Positions 1 through 8,587 of a DNA stretch of 64,000 nucleotides are shown piece after piece. Under the pieces are notes generated by a model, which had not been told where the DNA came from, did not search any database, and was given only the letters and a program-made list of their open reading frames with translations. This stretch comes from Bacteroidota bacterium (GTDB lineage: Bacteria > Bacteroidota > Rhodothermia > Rhodothermales > Rubricoccaceae), in NCBI GenBank assembly GCA_039821555.1, contig JBCBNX010000004.1, positions 202,616 through 266,615 of the forward strand. Reading direction: 5' to 3'. Positions within the stretch are counted from its first letter, which is position 1. Every line of letters begins with the position of its first letter. Both the position numbers and the translations under genes were made by a program.

Positions 1-1533
1 CATCGGGTAGCGCGAGCCTGGCGCCACCACCGCCATCGAGGCGTGCTCGATGCTGGCGTGCTGCTCGATGCGCTGCATGAAGCCGTCGAGGTCGCGCCCG
101 GCGAAATGGGCGGCAGACCCGCTGAGGGTAACCTCGGCCACGCGCTCTTTGTCGAACCCGAGCGCCTTCGTGCGGACGTGCTGGAGCTGCTGGAACACCG
201 TCACCGTGCCCACGAGCATGAAGACCGACAGCGCGAACTGCACCACCACCAGGCTGCGGCGCAACCGGTTGGCCTCGCGGCCGGACGCCTTGCCCCAGAG
301 CGCCTTCGTCGGACGGAAGCCAGACAGGTGCCACGCCGGATACCACCCCGCGAGTAGCCCTGTCGCGAGCGCAAGCGCGCTCAGCCCCCCGATTACTGCA
401 GGCGTGACGACGACCGCCAGCGTGAAGGCCTTGCCCGTCAGCCCATTCAGCACGGGCAGCGCGAGGGCGATGAGTCCAAACGCGAGCACGAGCGCTACGA
501 CGCTGATGAGCACGGCCTCGCCGAGAAACTGCGCGGCCAACTGCACGCGCGTCGAGCCGAGCGACTTGCGGACGCCGACCTCGCGCATCCGCGACGCACT
601 CCGCGCCGTCGTCAGGTTCACGAAGTTGACGATGGCGAGCACCAGCACGAAGAGCGCCACGAGCAGGAAGACCGTCACGTAAAGCGCGTCGCCGTTGGGG
701 GCGTACTCCTTCTCCAGCGCCGAGTGCAGGTGGATGTCGGCGAGCGGCTGGAGCGGCAGCGTGATGAGAGTGCTCGCTGGCTCGCCCGACATCGCGCCGT
801 AGAAGGTGTCGACGAAGCCGGGCAGCTTGGCCGCGACGGCCTCCGTCTCCACGCCCGGTCGGAGGAGGAGGTAGGTGTAGAACGCCGACCATCCAATGGC
901 TTGGTCGAGGTTGATCCCGCTGTTGCTGTAGAACGTCGCCATCGAGATGGCATAGTCGAACGCGAGGTGCGTGGTCGCGGGGAGGTCGGCGGTGACGCCG
1001 GTCACGGTGAGGTCGTCCCCGCCCGGCCAGCCGACGGTCTGGCCCATCGGGTCGGCGTCGCCGAAGAGCTTGCGGGCGAACGATGCAGTGAGGACTACCG
1101 TCTGCGGCTGCGCGAGGGCCTGCGTCGGATCGCCCTGGAGAAGCGGGTGCGAGAAGACCTGGAGCAGCGTCGAGTCGGCATAGACGCCGCCGCCCGCCTG
1201 GAAACGATCACCGTCCACGACGACGGTCTGGGACGCGTTCACCGGATAGAACCGCGTCACGGCCTCGATCTCGGGGATGGCCTCCTCCAGCGCGGCCCCG
1301 ACCGGGGGACCGATGGGGGCCCAGTGTCGTCGGTCGTCGGTGGTCTGGAGCGTGACGCGCGCGATGCGGTCGGCGCGCTCGTGGTGGCGGTCGTAGCTGC
1401 GCTCGTCCTCGATGTAGAGCCCGATCAGCACGCAGCACGCCAGCCCAATGGCGAGCCCGACGACGTTGAGCGCCGCATACCCGCGCTCCTTGCGCAGCGT
1501 CCGGAGGGCAACGAGGAGGTAGTTCTTGAGCAT
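1..1533 (-). CDS. FtsX/MacB-type ABC transporter permease, C-terminus cut by window edge
   Basis: The first 511 residues are visible and the frame is open to base 1. The start MLKNYLLVALRTLRKERGY is typical of the ~800-residue permeases of Bacteroidota: TM helix 1 around residues 20-42, then a MacB periplasmic core-like domain, then a group of TM helices (about 280-400) containing the AREVGVRK-like signature (here REVGVRKSLGSTR). A second periplasmic region begins after a TM helix near residue 430. It would act in the inner membrane as the permease half of an ABC exporter or mechanotransmission complex; the ATPase partner is not in the window. It is the second gene of a minus-strand pair, 142 bases after the stop of the permease at 1676-4039. 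Substrate unknown. Confidence 0.9.
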   Translation of the reverse strand, partial: MLKNYLLVALRTLRKERGYAALNVVGLAIGLACCVLIGLYIEDERSYDRHHERADRIARVTLQTTDDRRHWAPIGPPVGAALEEAIPEIEAVTRFYPVNASQTVVVDGDRFQAGGGVYADSTLLQVFSHPLLQGDPTQALAQPQTVVLTASFARKLFGDADPMGQTVGWPGGDDLTVTGVTADLPATTHLAFDYAISMATFYSNSGINLDQAIGWSAFYTYLLLRPGVETEAVAAKLPGFVDTFYGAMSGEPASTLITLPLQPLADIHLHSALEKEYAPNGDALYVTVFLLVALFVLVLAIVNFVNLTTARSASRMREVGVRKSLGSTRVQLAAQFLGEAVLISVVALVLAFGLIALALPVLNGLTGKAFTLAVVVTPAVIGGLSALALATGLLAGWYPAWHLSGFRPTKALWGKASGREANRLRRSLVVVQFALSVFMLVGTVTVFQQLQHVRTKALGFDKERVAEVTLSGSAAHFAGRDLDGFMQRIEQHASIEHASMAVVAPGSRYPM

Positions 1534-1675
1534 GGGGCCGTGATTCGCTGTTCCCAGAGTAAGTGTCGGAGGAGGGCGCGCTGCCGAGCGCTGGCTCTCC
1601 TGCCAAAATCCGGGACCAAGGACGAATCATACGGGACGAGGGACCCCGCAAAAACTGCTAATCGTGCCCCTGGTC

Positions 1676-4039
1676 CTACTCGTGCCGGATCGCCCGGATC
1701 GGATCGGCCATGGCGGCGCGGAGAGCCTGCGTGCCGACCGTGGCGACGGCGATGGCGAGCAGCAGGCCGCCCGCGATGAGGAACGGGATCGGGCCGAGGC
1801 CGACCTGGTACGCGAAGCCGTCGAGCCAGCCGGAGAGCAGCCACCACGCCAGCGGCACCGCCAGCGCAAACGCCACCGCGACGAGCACCACGAAGTCGCG
1901 CGTGAGCAGCCCGATGAGGCCCTGCACCGACGCGCCGAGCACCTTGCGGATGCCGACCTCGCGGCGGCGCTGCTCGGCGGTGAAGCTCGCCAGCCCGAAG
2001 AGCCCGAGGCACGCCACGAAGATGGCGAGGCCCGCGAAGATGGCCGCGATGTTGCCGAGGCGCTCCTCGTTGCGGTACTGCCGGTCGTAGATGTCGTCAA
2101 GGAAGCGGAGGCTCATCGGGCGGTGCGGGGCTACGGCGGTGTAGGCCGCGCTGACATGGTCGAGCGCAGGGCTTGGGTCGCCCGGCGCGAGGCGCACGAC
2201 GAGGTGGTAAAGGTCGCGCGGCTGGTGCCACGCCACCATCGGCTCGACAGCGTCGTGCAGGGACGCGTAGTGGAAGTCGGCGAACACGCCCACGACCTCG
2301 CCCTCGCGCCCATCGACCCGAAGCCGCTGCCCGAGCGCCTCCTGCGGCGTCCACGCGAAGGCCTTCAGGAACTCCTCGTTGATCGCAAACTGATAGTTCG
2401 TCGAATCCGGCGCCGGTGCATCGGCGAGCGTCCGGCCCGCAAGCATCGTCACGCCGAGCGTTTCGAGGATGTCCTGCTCGGCAGGCATGCCCTTGGCGAG
2501 CATCGGGTCGTCCTCAGGGGTGCCGGGGCCCCAGACGCCGGAGGTCCAGCCGAGCTGGCCCGGCACCTGGTTGAGCGCCGCGGCGGCCTCGATGCCAGGG
2601 TGCTGGAGGAGTTGCTCCTGCAGCGCCGCCTGCTGCTCGCGGAGGTCGCGGTCGTTGATGGGCACCGTCACGAGCCGCTCCTTGTCGAAGCCGAGCGCCT
2701 GCGTGCTCATGTAGCGCAGTTGGGCCAGCACCACGAGCGTCCCGACGATGAGCAGCGCCGAGGCCGCGAACTGGAACACCACGAGGCCCCGGCGGAGCCA
2801 CGCCGCACCGCCGCGCTTCATCGCCTGCCCGCGTAGCACCGCGACGGGTTCGGGCCGCGAGAGGTAGAGCGCCGGGTAGCTGCCCGCCACGAGCGTCACC
2901 ACCACGAAGACGCCCGCGATGAGCGCGAGGACCGGCGGCGCGCCGAGGTCGGCGACCGTGAAGCTCGTCTCTGCGATCGTGTTGAACGTTGGCAGCGCGA
3001 GCCCCACCAGGACGACGGCTCCGGCCAGGCCCACCGCCGCCAGCAGCGCCGATTCGCCGTAGAACTGCCCCAACAGCTGCCCCCGCTGCGCGCCGAGCGA
3101 CTTCCGCAGGCCGACCTCCTTCGCGCGCCGCGCCGACCGCGCCGTGGCGAGGTTCATGTAGTTGATGCACGCGATGAGCAAGATCAGCGCCGCCACGATG
3201 CCGAAGCCGATCACGTAGGTGATGCTGCCGGTCGTGCCCATCTCGTAGCGCAGGTCCGAGTGCAGGTGGATGTCGAGCATCGGCTGCAGGCGGAACGGGC
3301 GCGGGTCGTCGCCCAGGGCCGTGCGGCGGGCGAGGAGGTCCGGGATCTTGGCCGAGACAGCCTCGGCGGCGGCGGTGTCGGTGAAACGGACGTAGGTGTA
3401 GAAGTTGGCCGAGCCCCAGATCTCGTTCTCGGCGAAGTAGGTCCGCGTGGCGAACGACGCGAGGAAGTTGAAGTCGTAGTGCGACGCCTCGGGCACGTCC
3501 GCCACGATGCCTGTCACCTCGAACTCGCGGCTGTTGTCGAGCAGGAGCGTCTGCCCCATCGGGTCGGCGTCGCCGAAGTACTTTGCCGCCATCGACTCGG
3601 TGAGCACGACCGTCCCGGCGCGGTTGAGCGCGGTCGCGGGGTCGCCCACCAGCAGCGGGTGCGTGAACACGTCGAAGAAGGTCGAGTCCACGTAGAAGAA
3701 GCCGCGCTCGTCGGCCACCGTCTCGCCGACGCGGACCACGCCGCCCCACGCCGCCACGCGTGTCGCGGCCACCACCTCCGGCATCTCGCGCGTCAAGAGC
3801 GGCGCGATGATGTTGGGCGTGACGGCGATGTCCGGCCCGTCGTCCGGCGCTACGAGCGCAGCGCGGTAGATGGCGTCGGCGTCCTCGTGGTGGCGGTCGT
3901 AGGACAACTCGTGGCGGACGTAGAGCAGCAGCAGCAGGCAGCACGCGAGCCCGAGCGCCAGCCCGAGGATGTTGATAAACGCGTAGCCGCGCTGCCGCGC
4001 CAGGTTTCGCAGCGCGATAAGGATGTAGTTCCTGAGCAT
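1676..4039 (-). CDS. FtsX/MacB-type ABC transporter permease
   Basis: A protein of 787 residues. The start at 4039 (MLRNYILIALRNLARQRGY) was chosen because it aligns with the conserved N-terminus of the other permeases; the 16 upstream in-frame residues look non-coding. Layout: TM1 near 20-42, MacB-like periplasmic domain, TM helices around 280-410 with the KEVGLRKSLGAQRGQL signature, a second periplasmic domain, and C-terminal TM helices with RREVGIRKVLGAS. It ends in DPIRAIRHE, a variant of the RSLRYE terminus of its paralogues. It is the first gene of a minus-strand unit with the partial permease downstream. A palindrome plus sigma-54-like promoter block lies at 4071-4155. Family assignment is firm; substrate and ATPase partner are unknown. 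Confidence 0.94.
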   Translation of the reverse strand: MLRNYILIALRNLARQRGYAFINILGLALGLACCLLLLLYVRHELSYDRHHEDADAIYRAALVAPDDGPDIAVTPNIIAPLLTREMPEVVAATRVAAWGGVVRVGETVADERGFFYVDSTFFDVFTHPLLVGDPATALNRAGTVVLTESMAAKYFGDADPMGQTLLLDNSREFEVTGIVADVPEASHYDFNFLASFATRTYFAENEIWGSANFYTYVRFTDTAAAEAVSAKIPDLLARRTALGDDPRPFRLQPMLDIHLHSDLRYEMGTTGSITYVIGFGIVAALILLIACINYMNLATARSARRAKEVGLRKSLGAQRGQLLGQFYGESALLAAVGLAGAVVLVGLALPTFNTIAETSFTVADLGAPPVLALIAGVFVVVTLVAGSYPALYLSRPEPVAVLRGQAMKRGGAAWLRRGLVVFQFAASALLIVGTLVVLAQLRYMSTQALGFDKERLVTVPINDRDLREQQAALQEQLLQHPGIEAAAALNQVPGQLGWTSGVWGPGTPEDDPMLAKGMPAEQDILETLGVTMLAGRTLADAPAPDSTNYQFAINEEFLKAFAWTPQEALGQRLRVDGREGEVVGVFADFHYASLHDAVEPMVAWHQPRDLYHLVVRLAPGDPSPALDHVSAAYTAVAPHRPMSLRFLDDIYDRQYRNEERLGNIAAIFAGLAIFVACLGLFGLASFTAEQRRREVGIRKVLGASVQGLIGLLTRDFVVLVAVAFALAVPLAWWLLSGWLDGFAYQVGLGPIPFLIAGGLLLAIAVATVGTQALRAAMADPIRAIRHE

Positions 4040-4070
4040 GGCGGGCCGGGGCTTATGGACCCGTCCCGTT

Positions 4071-4155
4071 CGCAACCGGCGCTCCAACCGCCTCCGGGCC
4101 TCGATTCGTCCGGTGAGCCTCGTTCAAGTGTGCGTGAGCGCACAGGGGACGGGCG
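4071..4155 (-). promoter_or_regulatory. Conserved permease-unit promoter block, copy A (palindrome + sigma-54-like -24/-12)
   Basis: Read on the minus strand: CGCCC (4155-4151), N6, the palindrome TGTGCG-N4-CGCACA (4144-4129), then TTGGAGCGCCGGTTGCG (4087-4071). The last element has GG-N10-GC spacing, as at sigma-54 -24/-12 promoters. The permease start codon is 31 bases further on. The same arrangement with the same 42-nt offset recurs at 27372-27456 and 34966-35050. The layout is seen directly; the sigma-54 assignment is inference. Confidence 0.6.
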
Positions 4156-4257
4156 CTTCGGGCGGAGAGGAGACAAGACGGTTTACAAGTGAACACCTGC
4201 TTTCTGGCAGTCGTAGCATTGCTAACCTCGTTACTGTAGCATTACTACTCAAACTCA

Positions 4258-4932
4258 ATGATTCAAGGAGAATCCAGGTTGGTTGATTGGCAGGATCAAT
4301 GGAATTACGAGCCTGAAGGATTTGTCCTTGGTGTGCTCGTTCTTCAAGGTGATCAATCGGAGGAGTCCGAAGGAGCAGACTATTACTCATCCATCGCTGC
4401 TAGGGCGAAACAGCTTACAGATGCGGATGCCTCGTTTGCGACATACATCGACCCTGGAGTTGGTGCTAGCGGCTACGGCGTTGGGTTACTGCTCGAATTT
4501 CTCGACGTGGGAGCGGATGTTATCGCATGGGGAACTGCGGCGATGGCGCTCGCGCCTAGATTGAAGAAGCTCATTGCCGAGCTAAAGGCACGTCCTGATG
4601 TCTCATCAGTGCAGTTGCTACCTGACGCGCTGCAGGTTCTCGTGGTCGCTGAGGTTATCGGTCGCAGTGGAGTTAGTGCTCGTGAAATAGAGATCATGCA
4701 TCGTCAGGTATTTGAAGGTCCGGCGGGCGAGCCGCGCATTGAGTTGAAACAGCTAGACTCATGTACTGTCTTTGTTCTGAGCCATGAGAAAGATTACTAC
4801 CGCCAGATATGGACCTACGTGGTTACGTCATCGGGCCGAGTAATCAGTGATTCGCTTGTTGAGTTGCCATACTATCCAGTTTCCCTCTGGAAGGAAGAGG
4901 TTATTGAGAAACGTATGCTGAATGGTCTTTGA
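4258..4932 (+). CDS. Hypothetical protein in a low-GC islet
   Basis: A protein of 224 residues that I do not recognise. It starts MIQGESRLVDWQDQW. It has no signal peptide; a glycine/alanine-rich stretch around residues 68-102 (GASGYGVGLLL... AWGTAAMALAPRLKKLIAEL) could be one hydrophobic helix or a buried core helix. Base composition is unlike the neighbours: two sampled 60-base lines (4261 and 4801) count 45% and 52% G+C in a window that is otherwise visibly GC-rich, and codons with A or T in the third position are frequent. It stands alone on the plus strand between a divergent permease and a toxin-antitoxin-like pair, which suggests horizontal acquisition. An effector-associated or defence-linked role is conceivable but not shown. 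Confidence 0.7.
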   Translation: MIQGESRLVDWQDQWNYEPEGFVLGVLVLQGDQSEESEGADYYSSIAARAKQLTDADASFATYIDPGVGASGYGVGLLLEFLDVGADVIAWGTAAMALAPRLKKLIAELKARPDVSSVQLLPDALQVLVVAEVIGRSGVSAREIEIMHRQVFEGPAGEPRIELKQLDSCTVFVLSHEKDYYRQIWTYVVTSSGRVISDSLVELPYYPVSLWKEEVIEKRMLNGL

Positions 4933-5051
4933 CTGTCTAGCATCAAGTTGTCAAGTAAGCCAACACAGGCTCCTCTGACATCTTCAATATGTCGACGGTG
5001 GATCGAAGGGGTCGATGCTGTGTTTCAGCCTCAACCAACCCGTGTAGCACG

Positions 5052-5264
5052 ATGCGCCTCGACCAAATCGTCTCTCGTGATCCTGATGTTGTCAGCGGTG
5101 CGCTCGTCTTCAAAGGGACGCGCGTGCCCGTCCAGACGCTCATCGACTACCTCAAGTCGGGCGAGACGCTGGATCGCTTCCTCGATGGCTTCCCAACGGT
5201 GACGCGCGCACAGGCCGAAGCCTATCTCGAACTCACGCTGGGTGAAGCGGAGGCACATGCCTGA
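5052..5264 (+). CDS. DUF433 family antitoxin-like protein
   Basis: A protein of 70 residues with the DUF433 pattern: RLDQIVSRDPDVVSGALVFKG, then TRVPVQTLIDYL, then FPTVTRAQAEAYL near the C-terminus. Start 5052 matches the family N-terminus; an upstream in-frame ATG at 4989 would add 21 residues that look non-coding. DUF433 proteins are usually the antitoxin partner of a PIN-like DUF5615 toxin and have a winged-helix-like fold that can bind their own promoter. Here the stop codon overlaps the next reading frame (ATG at 5257) by 8 bases, as expected for translational coupling. It sits beside the low-GC islet. Confidence 0.85.
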   Translation: MRLDQIVSRDPDVVSGALVFKGTRVPVQTLIDYLKSGETLDRFLDGFPTVTRAQAEAYLELTLGEAEAHA

Positions 5265-5598
5265 GTCGCCCTCACGCCACGTGCTCCTGGACGAGAACGT
5301 AGACCGTTAACTGGCCGCGCTCTTTGACCGTGACCTCACCGTGGTGACGGTTCGGGAGCGAGGATGGGATGGGTTGAAGAACGGGACCTTGCTCCGAAGC
5401 GCCGCGGCCGAGTTTGACGTGTTCGTGACGATGGACCGAAACCTCCCGTATCAGCAGAACCTGAACGCCCTGGAACTCGCGGTTGTCGTCATCCGGTCGG
5501 TCAGCAATGCCTTTGTGGACGTGGCTCCGCTGATGCCCAAGGTGAACGAGGCAGTCCGTACGGCTCAGCCTGGCGCGGCGACTCTCGTGTCTCGGTAG
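5257..5598 (+). pseudogene. DUF5615 PIN-like toxin with in-frame stop codon
   Basis: The frame from ATG 5257 reads MPESPSRHVLLDENVDR, a TAA at 5308-5310, then LAALFDRDLTVVTVRERGWDG and continues to 5598. Both parts match the DUF5615 (Mut7-C/PIN-like) family: an N-terminal LLDEN acidic motif, a central VRERGW.GLKNG-type segment, and TMDRNLPYQQNL with the second acidic site. The stop falls where the family has a polar residue before L, so a single C-to-T change of CAA is the simplest explanation. A GTG at 5341 could restart translation, but the product would lack the LLDEN acidic residues and should be inactive. Either a dead toxin with a surviving antitoxin, or a sequencing error. Confidence 0.75.
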
Positions 5599-5604
5599 CA
5601 GGCT

Positions 5605-6444
5605 TCACCACACCAGCGCCAGGCCGACGACACCGTTGACGATGCGCGCGGTGGTGCGCCCGCTCACGGTCCAGCGCAGGTCGCCGTTGAGTTGCCAGCG
5701 CTCCGAGAGCACGACCGTCACGCCGGGGCCGAGCGTGAGGAAGCCCTGCTCCGGCGGCAGGCCAAGCTGCGAGAAGTCCTCGATCTCGTTCGACGTGCTC
5801 TCGGTGAGATCGCCGCGCGCGCGCAGGAGGAATGCCTCCGTCACGAAGTACCCTGCTTCCAGCACCGCGAGGATCTCGTCCTCGATGAGGCCGCCGCGCT
5901 GCCGGTAGCCCACGCTGCCGCCGACGTAGGCGGGCGTTGGCCAGAGCGAGAGGCCGAACTGGACCTCGGCGAGGAGGTCGGCCTCGCCCGAGCCGAGCGG
6001 GGGGGAGTCCTCGGCATCATAGCCGGTGGGAAAGCGCACGCCCACCTGCGGCGAGACGACCAGCGGACCGATCTGCGGGAAGGAGTACCGAAGCTGAAGC
6101 GTCACGTCCGAGAGTCCGCCGTTGACGAATTCACCGTCCATGTTCTCAGCCACAGAACTGCGCAGGAACGTCGAGCCGATGAGCGTGAGGCTGCTCGTCA
6201 GGCCGACCTCGGCGTAGGCGTAGACGGCGAACTCAGAGTACGTCTCCGGGTTGTCCTCCGAGCCGAGCGGGCCGAGGTTGCGGTCCCCGTCGAAGCCGCG
6301 ATCAGCCCCGGCGAGACCTAGGCCTAGTTGGACGTAGCCGTTGCCTTGCCCGCGCGGCCACTGTGCCTGCGCCTCGGTCGGGAGAAGTAGGAGGGTCAGC
6401 AGCAATGCCGCCACAGAGAGAACGAGAGCAGGACGAGCGGACAT
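5605..6444 (-). CDS. Outer-membrane beta-barrel protein (transporter-like)
   Basis: A protein of 279 residues. The start at 6444 gives a clear signal peptide (MSARPALVLSVAALLLTLLL, cleavage likely after AQA); the in-frame upstream extension to 6573 is not signal-like. The mature part is a series of alternating amphipathic strands with glycine/aromatic turns (VYAYAEVGL, LRYSFPQIGPL, VGGSVGYRQRGGL, LNGDLRWTVSG) and ends in a C-terminal tryptophan, typical of BamA-assembled barrels. It resembles the putative outer-membrane channel proteins of about 280 residues found in many Gram-negatives; substrate unknown. It is divergent from the dipeptidase gene, with 516 bases between. Confidence 0.75.
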   Translation of the reverse strand: MSARPALVLSVAALLLTLLLLPTEAQAQWPRGQGNGYVQLGLGLAGADRGFDGDRNLGPLGSEDNPETYSEFAVYAYAEVGLTSSLTLIGSTFLRSSVAENMDGEFVNGGLSDVTLQLRYSFPQIGPLVVSPQVGVRFPTGYDAEDSPPLGSGEADLLAEVQFGLSLWPTPAYVGGSVGYRQRGGLIEDEILAVLEAGYFVTEAFLLRARGDLTESTSNEIEDFSQLGLPPEQGFLTLGPGVTVVLSERWQLNGDLRWTVSGRTTARIVNGVVGLALVW

Positions 6445-6960
6445 GGGACGCTGGAGGAAGGGCGAGGCGAGGACAGGCTGAGGGCCGAACTGGGCCGAGG
6501 GAGAATGGCGAGGGCATGGACTACGCCACGTCCGACATCCTTTCGTGCGGCACGCGGCGGAAGCGGAGAGCAACGTGAACGCGGCACCCCGGCATGGGAT
6601 ATCACGCGGAGATCACACGTGGCTAACATCTTGCGAACCACGGTAGGCCGAGACTCTAATGCGCGTGCCACCTTCTTCGCTAGTACGGCTCCCCCTGCTT
6701 GTACGCCTGCGACGGCGCACAAGCTGTCCCCCTCGTCCCCGAGGGGGACAGTCCGAGGAGAGGAGCGAACGAACGTGAGCGGAGACGACGCAGGACGGGG
6801 GGAGGCGGACCAGGCACCATCCTTTGTGGCTGTTGCGCGGGTTCCCGCAAGGCCATCGCGGGTCCCAGCAAGGCCATCAGAGACGACAGATAGGCCGCAC
6901 AGTCTCGTCGCGTGCCTATGTTGTCCGCCTCACTTCCGCCGCTACTGCCTGCCCGTCCCG
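6445..6960. other. Divergent intergenic region, 516 bases
   Basis: This region separates the barrel-protein gene (-) from the dipeptidase gene (+) and must hold both promoters, but I could not assign either. Its right half contains the hairpin-bearing dispersed repeat at 6685-6815. The plus frame of the dipeptidase is open back to 6505, but that part is arginine/serine-rich with no domain, so I treat it as non-coding. Confidence 0.6.
6685..6815 (+). repeat. Dispersed intergenic hairpin repeat, copy 1
   Basis: About 130 bases with a perfect 11-bp inverted repeat, CTGTCCCCCTC (6724-6734) and GAGGGGGACAG (6741-6751), around a 6-base loop, followed by TCCGAGGAG and a GC-rich tail with GACGCAGGACGGGG. 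Related copies lie at 8361-8475 and 38448-38560 in the same orientation. It has no coding content and looks like a REP/MITE-type element. Confidence 0.75.
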
Positions 6961-8304
6961 ATGCCTGCCCTGTTTCGCCTCGCCGTGTTCTTCGTTGCGC
7001 TCACCGTCAGCGCCTGCGCGACAGCCCAACCTAGCCCTGACGCGGCTGCGGACGATACCGTAGCAGGCGATACAGCGGCAGACGCAACCGCCGCGCTTGT
7101 CGCCGAGGTGCTCGACGCGGTGCCGCTCGTGGACGGGCACAACGACCTCCCGTGGGCCATCCGCCGCGCGTGGCCGTGCGACGAGGACCCGGCGCGCTGC
7201 GCCCAGCCCAACCCGCCGGGCAATGTCGGCGCCTACAACCTGCGTGCGACGACGCCGGGCCACACCGACCTCGCCCGGCTCGAAGCGGGCCGCGTGGGCA
7301 TCCAGTTCTGGTCGGTCTATATCCCGTTCTCGACCGCCGAGGCGGGCACGGCCGCCGTGACCCAACTCGAACAGATCGACATCGCCAAGCGGGTGTTTGC
7401 GCGCTACCCGGACGTGTTCGCCGAGACGCCCACCGCCGACGAAGCCGTGGCCGCGTGGCAGGACGGCAAGATCGCGTCCGTGCTCGGCATGGAGGGCGGG
7501 CACGCCATCGAGAACTCGCTCGGCGCGCTGCGCATGTTCTACGACCTCGGCGTGCGCTACATGACGCTCACCCACTCCGGCACCATCGACTGGGCGGACT
7601 CGGCCACGGACGAACCGCAGCACGACGGCCTGAACGCCTTTGGCGAGGAGGTCGTCCGCGAAATGAACCGTCTCGGCATGCTGGTCGACCTCTCGCACGT
7701 CTCGCCCGCCGCCATGCACGACGCGCTCGACGTCACCGAGGCGCCGGTCATGTTCTCGCACTCGTCGGCGCGCGGCGTCACCGACCACGTCCGCAACGTC
7801 CCCGACGACGTGCTCGAACGCTTGCCCGAGAACGGGGGCGTTGTGATGGTCACCTTCGTCCCGTCGTTCGTCAACACGGAAGTTCAGCGCTGGTGGGAAG
7901 CCCGCTCGGCGCTCATGGACGAGGCCCGCGCCGACTCAGCCTCCGCCGACGAGCTTATCGCCCGGCTGAGCGCCTGGGCCGAGGCCAACCCCGCTCCCAA
8001 ATCCTCGCTCGCCGACGTGGCCGACCACATCGAGCACGTCCGGGATATCGCGGGCATTGACCACGTCGGTATCGGCGGTGACTACGACGGCATCAGCACG
8101 GTGCCCGTCGGGCTGGAAGACGTGTCGACCTACCCGGCGCTCCTCGAAGAGCTCGCCCGGCGCGGTTGGACGGCCAAGGATCTCCGCAAGCTCGTCGGCG
8201 AGAACGCCCTCCGGGTCTGGCGCGAGGCCGAGGCGGTCGCCGCTCGCGTACAAGCCGAGCGCCCGCCCTCGTCGGCGCTGCTCACGGAGGACGGTGCGGA
8301 GTGA
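6961..8304 (+). CDS. Membrane dipeptidase (peptidase family M19), lipoprotein
   Basis: A protein of 447 residues. The start at 6961 begins a lipoprotein signal peptide with lipobox VSAC (Cys19). The M19 (renal dipeptidase-like) zinc site begins with HxD in LVDGHNDLPW (His60, Asp62). The bridging glutamate is in MEGGHAIENSL (near residue 178), followed by LTHSGTIDWADS, VDLSHVS, FSHSSARGV and, near the C-terminus, HVGIGGDYDGI. It should hydrolyse dipeptides (possibly including D-residue-containing ones) on the periplasmic face of a membrane. It is monocistronic, with a copy of the dispersed hairpin repeat on each side (6685 and 8361). Confidence 0.93.
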   Translation: MPALFRLAVFFVALTVSACATAQPSPDAAADDTVAGDTAADATAALVAEVLDAVPLVDGHNDLPWAIRRAWPCDEDPARCAQPNPPGNVGAYNLRATTPGHTDLARLEAGRVGIQFWSVYIPFSTAEAGTAAVTQLEQIDIAKRVFARYPDVFAETPTADEAVAAWQDGKIASVLGMEGGHAIENSLGALRMFYDLGVRYMTLTHSGTIDWADSATDEPQHDGLNAFGEEVVREMNRLGMLVDLSHVSPAAMHDALDVTEAPVMFSHSSARGVTDHVRNVPDDVLERLPENGGVVMVTFVPSFVNTEVQRWWEARSALMDEARADSASADELIARLSAWAEANPAPKSSLADVADHIEHVRDIAGIDHVGIGGDYDGISTVPVGLEDVSTYPALLEELARRGWTAKDLRKLVGENALRVWREAEAVAARVQAERPPSSALLTEDGAE

Positions 8305-8360
8305 GCTGGTGCGCGGCAATAGTTGCGGTGGATCTCACCAGCACCGGATAGTCGCAGCCG

Positions 8361-8475
8361 ACGGGCTCCCCTCGCTTCGGTACGCCTGAACGGCGGCCAA
8401 AGCTGTCCCCCTCAGGCCTGAGGGGGACAGTCCGAGGAGCGAAGGCGACGCAGGACCGGGGGAGACGAGCCTGGC
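8361..8475 (+). repeat. Dispersed intergenic hairpin repeat, copy 2
   Basis: The core is a perfect 28-base palindrome with no loop (CTGTCCCCCTCAGG at 8403-8416, CCTGAGGGGGACAG at 8417-8430), followed by TCCGAGGAG and GACGCAGGACCGGGG as in copy 1. It lies between the convergent dipeptidase and propeller genes, where it could also act as a bidirectional terminator. Confidence 0.75.
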
Positions 8476-8587
8476 AACTTGCACACAAGTGCTCATCAGG
8501 GTAGCAGTCAAGCCGTCTCGCTCACGCACGAGGGGCCGGTTTCAGAGACTGTTGTGTCGAGCATGGGGCATACTGCCCGATGCTCAC

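Noticed and set aside
1607-1622. TTGG-N9-TTGG-like match between the first two permeases
   Set aside because: Spacing is one base too long and no TGTGCG-N4-CGCACA lies 42 bases away, unlike the three accepted blocks.
6505-6960. N-terminal extension of the dipeptidase
   Set aside because: The frame is open but it covers the dispersed repeat and lacks protein-like composition; a complete lipoprotein signal begins at 6961.
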